23,217 nt of DNA from DATAAZ01 sp036259875 (GCA_036259875.1 DATAAZ010000046.1:1-23217), one strand, 5' to 3'; positions 1-7,402 are shown, counted from the first letter of the stretch. The notes: generated by a model not told the origin, from the sequence alone. Numbers and translations: made by a program.

Positions 1-159
1 GACGTCGACGACGTCGTTGCGCGTCTGCGCAGCCACGGTGCCGAACTCGTCGGCGAGATCGCGCAGTACGAGGACATCTACCGGCTCTGCTTCCTGCGTG
101 GCCCTGAGGGCATCATCATCGGACTGGCCGAGCAGCTCAGCCACGCGCGGGACGGCTGA
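1..159 (+). CDS. VOC (glyoxalase/dioxygenase-fold) protein, C-terminal part
   Basis: The window opens inside this gene: frame 1 is open from base 1 to the TGA at 157-159, giving the last 52 residues. The stretch VDDVVARLRSHGAELVGEI followed by YRLCFLRGPEGIIIGLAEQL is the usual second half of a vicinal-oxygen-chelate module: a helix, then two strands ending in the metal-ligand Glu of the PEG-I-GLAEQ segment. Family knowledge: VOC proteins bind a divalent metal and act on diverse small molecules (lyases, dioxygenases, resistance proteins). The substrate cannot be told from this fragment. The 5' part, promoter and start lie outside the window. Confidence 0.85.
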   Translation, partial: DVDDVVARLRSHGAELVGEIAQYEDIYRLCFLRGPEGIIIGLAEQLSHARDG

Positions 160-231
160 CGAATCGGAACGGGGGGCGGAGCCGCTCCGATCAGTGGCGG
201 CGGCGGCCTTAGGGCCAAAGGCGGGCGTTTC

Positions 232-471
232 TTGCAGACGGCCCATCTGACGCTTCTGGGCGTCGTTTTCACGCTGATGCTTTCTTTCGGCTTCGGCGCC
301 GGGACAGCCGCAGCGGTCGCCTGGTCGCCGAGGTGGGGCGGTCTCGCTGGCATCGTCGCGGCGCTCGCCGCCCTCGGCCTCGTTGTGCTTGTGCGTGAGT
401 GGCGGTGGCTGCGAACCCAGCTCATTCGGTTTGCGAGTTGGCTTGCTCCACCCGCTGATCCGAGCCGGTGA
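232..471 (+). CDS. small two-helix membrane protein, unknown function
   Basis: A 79-residue frame starting at TTG 232. Hydrophobic segments at about residues 5-30 and 36-54 are separated by a short W-S-P-R-W-G-G loop. The second segment ends in the basic stretch VREWRWLRTQLIR, which suggests a cytoplasmic C-terminus by the positive-inside rule. The start is uncertain: TTG is preceded only by a weak purine run (aaaggcggg, 10 nt upstream). No family is recognised. It lies 72 bp after the VOC gene on the same strand and could be co-transcribed. The hydrophobic pattern argues for a real gene, but GC-rich sequence can produce such patterns by chance. Confidence 0.45.
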   Translation: MQTAHLTLLGVVFTLMLSFGFGAGTAAAVAWSPRWGGLAGIVAALAALGLVVLVREWRWLRTQLIRFASWLAPPADPSR

Positions 472-594
472 AGCCCTCGCCGAACGCGAAAACGGCGGGA
501 TCGGCCTACTCGCGGCGCGCGCGGCGAATCTCTGCCGCCGTTCGGCGCGGCGAGACTACGGCCTGCGCTCTCGGTTGCCACGTTCGGTCTGCCG

Positions 595-855
595 ATGTCG
601 GCCGAAGAGGAGCGCGACGTCCTCCAGCTCCTCGCCGAGGTGCGCGAGCGGCGCGCGAAGATCGTCGCCTCGAGGAGCAGCTCACGAAGGAGCGCGAGCT
701 GATGTGGCGCGCCGCCGCCGCGGCGCACGCGGGAGGCGCGGACTACGGCCTCACCAGCCGGCTGGTTGGATCGACGCGCCAGTACGTCCAGCGCCAGGTG
801 ATGAAGCACTTCGACGCCGCCACCCCCGGAGGCTGCCGGCGACGAGCCCGAGTAG
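595..855 (+). pseudogene. small coiled-coil/HTH-like gene broken by two compensating frame changes
   Basis: From ATG 595 the frame reads MSAEEERDVLQLLAEVRERR and continues to about base 667. Coding sense then moves to another frame (LEEQLTKERELMWRAAAAA, then YGLTSRLVGSTRQYVQRQVM) until about 825. It then returns to the first frame as PEAAGDEPE and the TAG at 853-855. Restoring one base near 667 and removing one C from the five-C run at 823-827 gives one continuous protein of about 86 residues: an acidic, heptad-like helix followed by a segment that resembles a helix-turn-helix (S-TRQYVQRQV). Function is unknown; a small DNA-binding protein is a guess. The two opposite single-base changes could be assembly errors or genuine decay. 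Confidence 0.45.
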
Positions 856-1041
856 CGCCACCTGTTCATCAGTCGCGGCGGCCTCGACCGGTCCGTTCCG
901 TCAGAACGACGTGCGCGAGCTAGCGAAGCACTGTCGCGTGCGGCACGCGGCGTACGCACGCCCGCCGAATGACGCGGCGTGACGATCGGTGCGTTCGAGT
1001 ACATCGAGACGGCCTTCGGAAGCGATGGCGCCCCACAGCGC
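856..1041. other. intergenic, no gene recognised
   Basis: About 185 bp between the broken small gene and the convergent stop of the antiporter. Open frames here look like compositional artefacts with Arg/Ala-rich translations. No convincing hairpin followed by a T run was seen. Confidence 0.4.
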
Positions 1042-2349
1042 CTACCGGCGATCGGCGGCGACGGCCGGAAGCTCCTCGACGAGCAGCCGTCTTGTAACGG
1101 GCGCGCCCGTCACGCCGTGGGCCACGATCGAGACGAGGACGATCGCGGCGACGGTCCAGAAGACGGTTTCGCGCTCGGCTCCCGAGAGAGCCCCAGCCGC
1201 GATTGCCGCGCTGACGTAGAAGAGCGAGCCCACGCCGCGAACGCCGAACCAGGCGAGGAAGGCTCGCTCGCGCAGAGTGAGCGGCGACCGGATGAACGCG
1301 ACGACGACGGCGAGCGGCCGGATCACAAGGAGGAGCACCGGAACGAGCAGCCAGCCCGAGAGACCAGGCGTCCCGAGGCCGTCGAGCGTGACGAGGCTCC
1401 CGAGCAGCAGGATGACCGCGAGCTCGCAGAACTTCTCCACGACCTCGGTTCCGCCGTGGATCTCGTGGTTCACCTCGTGGTCGCGCTCGTACCGGCGAAA
1501 CGTGAGCCCTGCGACGAACGCCGCGAGGAAGCCGTAGGCACCGGCGATCTCCGTCACCCCGTAGACGACGAGGACGGCGGCGACGCCGAGCCACGCGTCC
1601 AGCCCGCGGATGAGGAGATCGCGTTCGCGGAGCGGGACGATGAGCCATGCCAACCCGTAACCGGCGCCGGCGCCGATCAGAATCCCCGCGGCGACCGCGT
1701 ACAGGAGGTCCGCCGCGAGCCATTCCCAGAACCACCCCTCGCCGTCGTGCGTCGTCAGGAAGAAGCCGAGGAGCAGAAATGGGAATGCGAGGCCGTCGTT
1801 GAACCCCGCCTCGGCAGTGACGGAGAAGTTCGGCTCCCGCTCCTCCTCTTCGCCCGGAGGCCCGACACCGATGTCGCCCGCGAGCACCGGGTCAGTGGGA
1901 GCGACGGCCGCCCCGAGCATCAGCGCGGCCGCGATCGAGAGGCCCATGACGCCCCAGCCGAAGAGGCCGACGACGGCGATCGTGACGAGCATGACGACGC
2001 CCAGGAGTCGCGCGACAGCTCCCCATGCCCGCGGCTTCAGCTCGCGGTCGAGACGCAAGCCCGTGGCGAAGAGAGCGACGATCACCGCGAACTCGGTCGC
2101 GTGCTCGAGCAACGACGCGTTCTCGATCGGATCGAGCCAGCGGATGCCGCTCGCGGCCAGAAGGGCGGCCGCGACGAGGCCGATGCCCAGGTAGATCAGG
2201 CTGGCGGAGAAGGCGCGCTCGTGCTGGTGGGAGAGTGCCCCGATCGCGGCGAAGAGGGCGACACCGAGGAAGAGGAGAGCGAGCGGGTACGCGTCGCCGA
2301 ACGAGAAGCCCTCTGCGGCCGCGACGAGCGAACTGAGGTACGTCGACAC
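1042..2349 (-). CDS. CPA1-family Na+(K+)/H+ antiporter
   Basis: A 435-residue polytopic membrane protein with about 12 hydrophobic segments, starting at GTG 2349 (V-S-T-Y-L-S-S). The core NhaP-like signatures are present: GAAVAPTDPVLAGDIG at about residues 147-161, and AEAGFNDGLAFPF at about 179-191, where the Asn184-Asp185 pair corresponds to the ion-binding ND motif of electroneutral CPA1 exchangers. The acidic EEEERE loop before it is typical of the subfamily. Length fits short CPA1 antiporters without a C-terminal regulatory domain. It exchanges monovalent cations for protons at the cytoplasmic membrane, for pH and salt homeostasis; ion preference is not readable. It stands alone on this strand, and no Shine-Dalgarno or clean -10 box was seen upstream. 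Confidence 0.93.
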   Translation of the reverse strand: MSTYLSSLVAAAEGFSFGDAYPLALLFLGVALFAAIGALSHQHERAFSASLIYLGIGLVAAALLAASGIRWLDPIENASLLEHATEFAVIVALFATGLRLDRELKPRAWGAVARLLGVVMLVTIAVVGLFGWGVMGLSIAAALMLGAAVAPTDPVLAGDIGVGPPGEEEEREPNFSVTAEAGFNDGLAFPFLLLGFFLTTHDGEGWFWEWLAADLLYAVAAGILIGAGAGYGLAWLIVPLRERDLLIRGLDAWLGVAAVLVVYGVTEIAGAYGFLAAFVAGLTFRRYERDHEVNHEIHGGTEVVEKFCELAVILLLGSLVTLDGLGTPGLSGWLLVPVLLLVIRPLAVVVAFIRSPLTLRERAFLAWFGVRGVGSLFYVSAAIAAGALSGAERETVFWTVAAIVLVSIVAHGVTGAPVTRRLLVEELPAVAADRR

Positions 2350-2376
2350 TCACGCAGTCTCGCCGTCGCGCTCAGG

Positions 2377-2435
2377 CCCGAACCGTCGCCGCTCCGCGAT
2401 CGGCAACCCGAACCGTCGCCGCCCCGCGATCGGCA
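2377..2435. repeat. 30-bp tandem direct repeat, two copies
   Basis: Two 29-bp copies (2377-2405 and 2407-2435) beginning cccgaaccgtcgccg, with a 30-bp period, differ at one base (ctccg against ccccg). They lie 27 bp upstream of the antiporter start codon, between it and the recombinase remnant. Role unknown: a simple tandem duplication, or a repeated binding site. Confidence 0.8.
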
Positions 2436-2526
2436 CCCCGCCGCACGGCATGACGGTCACGGCATCGGAGCCTGCCGCGGGCGATGAAGCGGGCCGCCGG
2501 TCGCCGCGCCTCGCCCGGCCCGGCGC

Positions 2527-2598
2527 ACGACGCAGCGGTACCTGCACCACAAGAGCCGGGCCGATGAGGCACGGCGGCTCGCGGAGGCGTTCGCGTAG
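2527..2598 (+). pseudogene. tyrosine recombinase/integrase, C-terminal remnant
   Basis: In frame 1 the translation TTQRYLHHKSRADEARRLAE runs to AFA and a TAG stop at 2596-2598. This is the characteristic tail of phage-type tyrosine recombinases: the catalytic Tyr sits in T-T-x-R-Y-L-H-H-K, followed by the short C-terminal helix. Nothing upstream in this frame continues the catalytic domain (no R-H-x-x-R box), so only the last 23 residues survive. It marks an old insertion or deletion event at this locus. The match is by eye and short, hence moderate confidence. Confidence 0.62.
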
Positions 2599-2738
2599 AG
2601 GATGGGAGAGAGAATCGCCGGCTCGGGTTGGGACCGAACGCTCGGCGAGATAGGCCGCTCGGCCCATTACGCTCCCTCAGCGCGGCATGAGACGTTGGTG
2701 CTGTCGGCAACGAGGCCGATTCAACGGGGGAAGACCCA

Positions 2739-2903
2739 GTGAAGCGTCGTTTAGCTCTTCTGTTGTCCATTGTCGCCGTAGCGTTCGGCGGAGCGGCTGT
2801 TTCGCCCGCGATCGACGCCATCAATCTGACGCCGTCTGCTGCGGCGAAGACGTGTAGCACTGTCACCGATCCAGTGGCGACCGACGTGGGAGCTACCACC
2901 TGA
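2739..2903 (+). CDS. possible small secreted peptide, unknown
   Basis: GTG 2739 is preceded by a purine-rich gggggaag about 6 nt away. The 54-residue product starts VKRRLALLLSIVAVAFGGAA, a textbook signal peptide (basic n-region, hydrophobic h-region). A probable cleavage site follows near SPA or AAA-KTC. The mature part is only about 20-30 residues with one Cys. It may be the surviving 5' end of a longer secreted protein: frames after the TGA remain open for a while but show no recognisable domain. Local A/T content is a little higher than in neighbouring genes. Confidence 0.4.
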   Translation: MKRRLALLLSIVAVAFGGAAVSPAIDAINLTPSAAAKTCSTVTDPVATDVGATT

Positions 2904-3172
2904 CGTAGCAGGTACCGCCGCGCAGCTCGATCCGCCATCGAAAAGGCCTGGAAGCTGGCTTCTTGTGTACGGGCTCGGAGAAAGTGGACGCCCAGGTCGG
3001 GCCGGGAATCAGGTTCAGGCGGCGCGCGCTGACGGGCCGGCCTAGACGCTCCTGACAGCGGCTTCCTGCAAGGCGAATCTCGCTAGACGAGGTTGCACAA
3101 CGTCGCCTCGCGATGCCGATGTTCGGTGGCCTCAGCCAGCTGCAGCTCAGTTACGGTTGCGGGGGGTCAAGC
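2904..3172. other. intergenic, no gene recognised
   Basis: About 270 bp between the small secreted peptide and the RTX-type gene. One frame (about 2890-3044) stays open with a Pro/Gly-rich translation but has no start or family match. This stretch should hold the promoter of the RTX gene; no confident -35/-10 pair was identified. Confidence 0.4.
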
Positions 3173-4789
3173 ATGGAGAGCTCCACCGTCGGACCGACGT
3201 TGCTCCAGCGTCTCGGCACTGCTGGGTCCCGTATGGGGCGCCAGGGTCAGCGCGCTCCCGCGTACGCGGCGCTCGCCCCCGTCCTGATCGCGCTTGCCGC
3301 GCTTCCGGACGCGTCGGCCGAGCCGCGCTCCGCAACCGCCTCGCTTTCGTGCGGCGACGCTCCCTGCTACATCCTGGTCGCAAAACGAGGGACGGGCAGC
3401 GGCCTCGTCACGAGCCAGCGTCCCGGAATCTTCTGCGGCGACGTCTGCTACATGCCGACGGAGTTCGACGAACGGATAACTCTCCGCGCGACGCCGGAGC
3501 AGGGCTCCGCGTTCACCGGCTGGGGAGGCGATTGCGATCAGATCTCGGGCGTGGAGTGCTACCTCCGCCTCGAGCTTGCCAAGCACGTCGTCGCCGTCTT
3601 CGACCTCGCCGGATTGCCGCCAACGCCGGTCGGCCCGCCGCGGCCGCCGCCCCTTCCGCCGCCGCCGGGTTCTGCGTCCCCGCCCGCAGGCTGCACGATC
3701 GCCGGGACGCCGGGCGCCGACACCTTGTACGGGACGATCGCGAGCGAGACGATCTGCGGTCTCGGCGGCAACGACCACATCCACGGCGACGGCGGAGACG
3801 ACGTGATCCGCGGCGGGGCCGGCAACGACGAGCTCGAGGGCCAAGACGGCAACGATCGGCTCGCGGGCGGGTCGGGACGCGACATGCTCGACGGCGGGCC
3901 GGGGCGCGACGACCTGCACGCCCGGGACCGCGCTCGAGATCGCGTCTCGGGTGGCGTTGGCAGGGATACGGCTCGCGTTGACCGCCGCGACGTCACGCGC
4001 GGGGTGGAGCGACGATATGCGTTAGCGGCCGCTCGGGCTGCGAGCGCCCCACTGGGCTGCGCCGGTCCGTGCATCTTGAATCTCCAGATCAGGGGCTTCG
4101 GCTCAGGGCTCGTCACGACCGATCCTCCCGAGCTCGCGTGCCGGGTCGATTGCTCGACGAGCGGCATCGCGCCTTCGACGGTCGTGACGCTCACCGCCGT
4201 CCCCGACGAGGGCTCGCGGCTCGCGCGCTTCGAGGGCTGCCCCGCGATCAGCCCGGCACGCTGCCGCTTCGAGATGCCAGCAGCCGACATCTATTTCACG
4301 ATCGTCTTCGACCGGATCGGCGGCCCCACGACGCCGCCATCGCCGGGCGTCGAGCCGCCGCCGATCGCTGGCCCCGTTCTGCCGACGCCGCCACCCGGGG
4401 GCTGCACGATCGGTGGGACGCGCGGCAACGACGTCCTCTTCGGGACGGCCGGGAACGACGTCATCTGCACGCTCGGCGGCGACGACCACATCCACGGCGG
4501 AGGCGGGAACGACCTGGTCCGTGCCGGTTCCGGGGACGACGTCGTCGAAGGGCAAGCGGGAAACGACAGCGTCGAGGGAGGCGTCGGCGCCGACACGCTC
4601 GTCGGGAGCGCCGGCCGCGACCGTCTGGTCGGCGGCCCGGGCCGTGACCGCCTCGACGGTGGGTCGGAGGCAGACGACTTGCGCGCCCGTGACGGAGCCC
4701 GCGACGTCGTTCGTGGCGGGCGAGGGCGAGACACGGCGCGCGTCGACCAGTACGACCGCCTGGCCGGGATCGAGCGACGCGCGACGTAG
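3173..4789 (+). CDS. secreted protein with two InlB-like plus RTX calcium-binding modules
   Basis: From ATG 3173 (run of six G about 6 nt upstream) the product has 538 residues. ATG 3113 and ATG 3233 are alternatives; from 3233 a compact signal peptide reads AYAALAPVLIALAALPDASA. The mature protein repeats one architecture twice: a Cys-rich divergent InlB-B/Bacterial_repeat-like domain (G-x-GSGLVT near residues 58-140 and again near 295-385), a Pro-rich linker, then glycine/aspartate RTX nonapeptides (GGNDHIHGDGGDD; GGDDHIHGGGGND) at about 173-280 and 409-530. Both RTX blocks end in the same GRDTARVD...ERR tail. RTX repeats fold into calcium-binding beta-rolls outside the cell. The four-Cys pattern suggests disulfides. 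No enzyme domain or sortase/anchor motif is seen; a cell-surface or matrix role is inference. Confidence 0.85.
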   Translation: MESSTVGPTLLQRLGTAGSRMGRQGQRAPAYAALAPVLIALAALPDASAEPRSATASLSCGDAPCYILVAKRGTGSGLVTSQRPGIFCGDVCYMPTEFDERITLRATPEQGSAFTGWGGDCDQISGVECYLRLELAKHVVAVFDLAGLPPTPVGPPRPPPLPPPPGSASPPAGCTIAGTPGADTLYGTIASETICGLGGNDHIHGDGGDDVIRGGAGNDELEGQDGNDRLAGGSGRDMLDGGPGRDDLHARDRARDRVSGGVGRDTARVDRRDVTRGVERRYALAAARAASAPLGCAGPCILNLQIRGFGSGLVTTDPPELACRVDCSTSGIAPSTVVTLTAVPDEGSRLARFEGCPAISPARCRFEMPAADIYFTIVFDRIGGPTTPPSPGVEPPPIAGPVLPTPPPGGCTIGGTRGNDVLFGTAGNDVICTLGGDDHIHGGGGNDLVRAGSGDDVVEGQAGNDSVEGGVGADTLVGSAGRDRLVGGPGRDRLDGGSEADDLRARDGARDVVRGGRGRDTARVDQYDRLAGIERRAT

Positions 4790-4798
4790 CGCGCGACC

Positions 4799-4812
4799 GC
4801 GCGGCGCCGCGC
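4799..4812. terminator. perfect 14-bp GC palindrome after the RTX gene
   Basis: gcgcggcgccgcgc is its own reverse complement and lies 10 bp after the RTX gene stop. There is no loop spacer and no T run, so termination is only a possibility. Confidence 0.25.
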
Positions 4813-4881
4813 CCACAAGCGGGTTGCCTGGAAGCATCCATCCGTCCCGGAGAAGGCGTGGTTCCGCTGCCAGCCCACCAC

Positions 4882-4887
4882 TACGGT
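4882..4887 (+). promoter_or_regulatory. -10 box (TACGGT) for a leaderless transcript
   Basis: TACGGT fits the actinobacterial TANNNT consensus and ends 8 nt before ATG 4896. This places the start site at or within two bases of the start codon. No Shine-Dalgarno sequence precedes this ATG, which agrees with leaderless initiation. Confidence 0.5.
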
Positions 4888-4895
4888 ATGGCCCG

Positions 4896-5813
4896 ATGAA
4901 GATCGCGATCGTCGGCACGGGCGCGATGGGATCCGTATACGCGGGGCTCCTCGGCGACGCCGGGAACGAGGTGTGGGCCGTGGACGTCTGGGCGGAGCAC
5001 GTGGAGGCGATGAGGACGCGCGGGCTGATCGTCGAAGGTGCGAGCGGGATCCGCACGGTCCGCATCCAGGCGACGTCCGACCCGGGGGAGGTGGGCGTCT
5101 GCGACCTCGTCGTCATCTCGACGAAGGCGAACAGCGTTGACGCCGCGGCAGCTGCCGCGAGGCCGCTGCTCGGGTCGGACACGGTCGTGCTGCCGATCCA
5201 GAACGGCCTCGGCAGCGCCGATCGGATCGCCGCCATCCTCGGCGAGGAGCGCGTCGCGATCGGGGTCGTGGGCGGTTTTGGCGCCTCGATGGTCGGGCCG
5301 GGCCACGTGCACCACAACGGCTGGGAGCTCGTGCGGCTCGGCGAGCGCCACGGGCCGGTCACCCCGCGGATCCGGCGGATCGCGAAGACGTGGGCGGATG
5401 CCGGCTTTCGCGTGCAGACCTACGACGACGTCGACCAGCTCGTCTGGGAAAAGCTGATCTGCAACGTCTGCTTCAGCGGGACGTGCACGATTCTCGAGCG
5501 CCCGATCCGCGACGTGCTCGCCGATGCAGCCGCCTGGCACGTCGCCTCGCGCTGCGCGCAGGAGGCCTACGAGGTTGCCCGCGCGCGTGGGATCACGCTC
5601 GGCTTCGACGACCCCGTTGCCTACGCGCGCGCCTTCGGCGAGAAGATCCCGGACGCCCGCCCATCGATGCTGCTCGACGTGCTCGCCGGACGTCCGTGCG
5701 AGATCGACGTGATCAACGGCGCGATTCCGCCAGCCGCGCGGGCAGTCGGGCTCGTCGCGCCGGTGAACGAGATCGTGACCGCGCTCGTCAAGGCCAAGAG
5801 CCCGGTCTCGTGA
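4896..5813 (+). CDS. panE: 2-dehydropantoate 2-reductase (ketopantoate reductase) family
   Basis: A 305-residue protein from ATG 4896. The N-terminus MKIAIVGTGAMGSVYAGLL holds the Rossmann G-x-G-x-x-G for NADP(H). The C-terminal ApbA/PanE domain shows LVWEKLICN with the catalytic Lys (about residue 186). It also shows the late segment RPSMLLDVLAGRPCEIDVIN, where the Ser and Glu/Asp contact substrate in the family. The role would be reduction of ketopantoate to pantoate in coenzyme A synthesis, in the cytoplasm. Paralogues in this family reduce other 2-oxo acids, and the partner gene is an F420 oxidoreductase rather than panB/panC, so the exact substrate is uncertain. Its stop overlaps an in-frame GTG of the next gene (GTGA), indicating co-transcription. 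Confidence 0.85.
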   Translation: MKIAIVGTGAMGSVYAGLLGDAGNEVWAVDVWAEHVEAMRTRGLIVEGASGIRTVRIQATSDPGEVGVCDLVVISTKANSVDAAAAAARPLLGSDTVVLPIQNGLGSADRIAAILGEERVAIGVVGGFGASMVGPGHVHHNGWELVRLGERHGPVTPRIRRIAKTWADAGFRVQTYDDVDQLVWEKLICNVCFSGTCTILERPIRDVLADAAAWHVASRCAQEAYEVARARGITLGFDDPVAYARAFGEKIPDARPSMLLDVLAGRPCEIDVINGAIPPAARAVGLVAPVNEIVTALVKAKSPVS

Positions 5814-5815
5814 AG

Positions 5816-6718
5816 ATGCCCCCGGGCTTGGAGCTTGGCAGGGTCGGGGTCTGGAGCGGCGCGTTCACCGTGGCGCCCGCCGCGGAGGCGCGGCCGGCGG
5901 TCCGGGAGATCGAGGCGCTCGGGTACGGCACGCTCTGGTACTCCGAGGGGCTCGGTACGCGCGAGTCGTTCGCCAATGGCGCCGTGCTGCTCGCGGCGAG
6001 CGAGCGGATCCGCGTCGCCTCCGGCATCGCGAACATCTGGGCCCGCGACGCCGTCTCTGCAGCGAACGCCGCTCGCGTGCTCGCAGACGCCTTCGACGAC
6101 CGCTTCCTGCTCGGTCTCGGCGTCAGCCACCCGCGGCAGGTCGACCCGCGCGGACACCGCTACCAGAAGCCCGTCGCACGGATGTCCGCCTACCTGGACG
6201 CAATGGACAGCGACCCGTTCGTCAGTCCGGACGGCGCACGTGTGAGCCGCCCGCCGGTGCCGCGCGTGCTCGCGGCGCTTCGTCCGCCCATGCTGCGGCT
6301 TGCGGCCGTAAAGGCGCTCGGCGCGCACACCTTCCTCGTGCCGGTTGAGCACACGCGGCGCGCCCGCGAGATCATGGGCCCCGACGCGCTCCTGATCGCC
6401 GAGCAGAAGGTCGCGCTCGCCGCCGACCCGGCCAAGGCGCGCGCGCGGGCCCGGGCGGCGCTCGCCTGGTACCTCGACACGCCGAACTACCTCAACAACC
6501 TCCGGTGGCTCGGGTTCTCCGACGCCGACTTCGAGGACGGTGGCTCGAGCACACTCGTGAACGCGCTCGTCGTCGCGGGCAACGAGGAGACGATCCAGGC
6601 GCGCGTGCGCGAGCACCTCGATGCGGGCGCCACGCAGGTCGCCATCCACCCGCTCGAAGACGACGACCCGTTCGGACGCCAGACGCTCCGCCGCCTCGCC
6701 CCAATATTGCTCGCATGA
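5816..6718 (+). CDS. TIGR03620-type F420-dependent LLM-class oxidoreductase
   Basis: A 300-residue luciferase-like flavin/F420 TIM barrel. Typical segments are RVGVWSGAF at the start, EIEALGYGTLWYSEGLG, the strand RIRVASGIANIWARD, and DRFLLGLGVSH. These match the actinobacterial family annotated TIGR03620. Family members use reduced coenzyme F420 as hydride carrier; substrates are mostly unknown. The start may be ATG 5816 or GTG 5810, the latter giving a 4-nt overlap with the ketopantoate reductase-like gene. Neither has a Shine-Dalgarno sequence, so translation is probably coupled. Pairing with an NADP-linked reductase suggests a two-step redox conversion (inference). Confidence 0.85.
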   Translation: MPPGLELGRVGVWSGAFTVAPAAEARPAVREIEALGYGTLWYSEGLGTRESFANGAVLLAASERIRVASGIANIWARDAVSAANAARVLADAFDDRFLLGLGVSHPRQVDPRGHRYQKPVARMSAYLDAMDSDPFVSPDGARVSRPPVPRVLAALRPPMLRLAAVKALGAHTFLVPVEHTRRAREIMGPDALLIAEQKVALAADPAKARARARAALAWYLDTPNYLNNLRWLGFSDADFEDGGSSTLVNALVVAGNEETIQARVREHLDAGATQVAIHPLEDDDPFGRQTLRRLAPILLA

Positions 6719-6767
6719 GCACCGAGGGGTTGAGCGGGTCACGACGACGGCGTTCGAGCGATTTGAG

Positions 6768-7184
6768 GTGATCGGGGAGCGCGACTCCGCTCCCTACGGC
6801 CGTTACCTCGCCGCCTCGGTCGGCTTGATGGCGATCGCAACGGCGAACGGCGTCATGCGGGAGCTCACCTACGGCAAGGCGGTCGGCGAACGCGTCGCTC
6901 ACTGGGCCTCGCTTGGCCCGATGGTCGGGTTGTTCGCCGTCTATGTGAACGTTCTTGAGCGCCGTTGGCCGCTCCCCTCCTGGCGGAGCGCGGCCACGAT
7001 CGGATCGGTCTGGGCCGGGATCGCGGCCGGGTTCGAGCTCGGCGTCGGTCACTACGTGGAGCGCAAGAACTGGTCGGAGCTCCTGCGCGAGTACAACCTC
7101 GCCGCAGGCCGCTCGGGAGGTCTCGTCCTCGTCGCGACGGCGGCGATGCCGGCGCTCGTCCGCGTCTGGCGGCGGCGCGCGTGA
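6768..7184 (+). CDS. small membrane protein, unknown function
   Basis: A 138-residue product from GTG 6768, the first usable start in this frame near the upstream stop. There are about four hydrophobic segments: LAASVGLMAIATANGVM, the SLGPMVGLFAVYVNVL region, IGSVWAGIAAGFELGVG, and GLVLVATAAMPALVRVW. Conserved-looking polar residues sit between them (NGVMRELTYGK; HYVERKNWSELLREYN), which suggests more than a structural membrane filler. No family is assigned with certainty. It lies 49 bp after the F420 oxidoreductase and ends in a 4-nt GTGA overlap with the truncated gene at 7181, so the three form one transcription unit. Confidence 0.6.
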   Translation: MIGERDSAPYGRYLAASVGLMAIATANGVMRELTYGKAVGERVAHWASLGPMVGLFAVYVNVLERRWPLPSWRSAATIGSVWAGIAAGFELGVGHYVERKNWSELLREYNLAAGRSGGLVLVATAAMPALVRVWRRRA

Positions 7185-7285
7185 GCGGCGGCGAGCAGCA
7201 GTACCGCGTCGATCTCTACTGGCTCCCGCTCGCAGCCGGGGGCTGCTCAGTGCGCCTGAACGGGCGCGTCTTTGAGGCGTCGCAG
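7181..7285 (+). pseudogene. truncated 5' end of a conserved actinobacterial hypothetical gene
   Basis: GTG 7181 overlaps the previous stop (GTGA). The first residues, QQYRVDLYWLPLAAGG followed by SVRLNGRVFEA, look like the conserved N-terminus of an actinobacterial family of uncharacterised proteins of about 200 residues (x-DLYWLPLGAGG-x-x-VRLNGR pattern, recalled from memory). After about residue 30 the translation turns into Arg/Ser-rich low-information sequence that runs through the YCII gene in another frame. The natural reading is a 5' stub whose remainder was deleted. The full domain is not in the window. Confidence 0.5.
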
Positions 7286-7396
7286 CGCGGCTACGCCCAC
7301 TACGTCAACCGCCACGCGCGCCGACGAGCCTCGGCGGCGAGTCGGCGAGTCGTCCCTTCTCCCTCGTTGCAAGCCGGGTCAGCGGTTCGCTCCCAG

Positions 7397-7402
7397 TACG
7401 CT
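7397..7402 (+). promoter_or_regulatory. -10 box (TACGCT) for a leaderless transcript
   Basis: TACGCT fits TANNNT and ends 7 nt before the TTG start of the YCII gene. It supports TTG 7410 as the true start and an independent promoter after the truncated gene. Confidence 0.45.

Noticed and set aside
383..700. Second copy of the small HTH-like gene suggested by gactacggcct at about 554 and 740
   Set aside because: The shared 11 bp is isolated; surrounding translations do not match.
979..2487. 502-residue open frame on the plus strand
   Set aside because: Antisense to the antiporter; Arg/Glu/Asp-rich translation without fold or family, the usual shadow of a GC-rich gene.
3720..4010. Short DNA repeats in the RTX region as a separate repeat array
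   Set aside because: They are codon-level repeats of the Gly/Asp nonapeptides and are explained by the protein.
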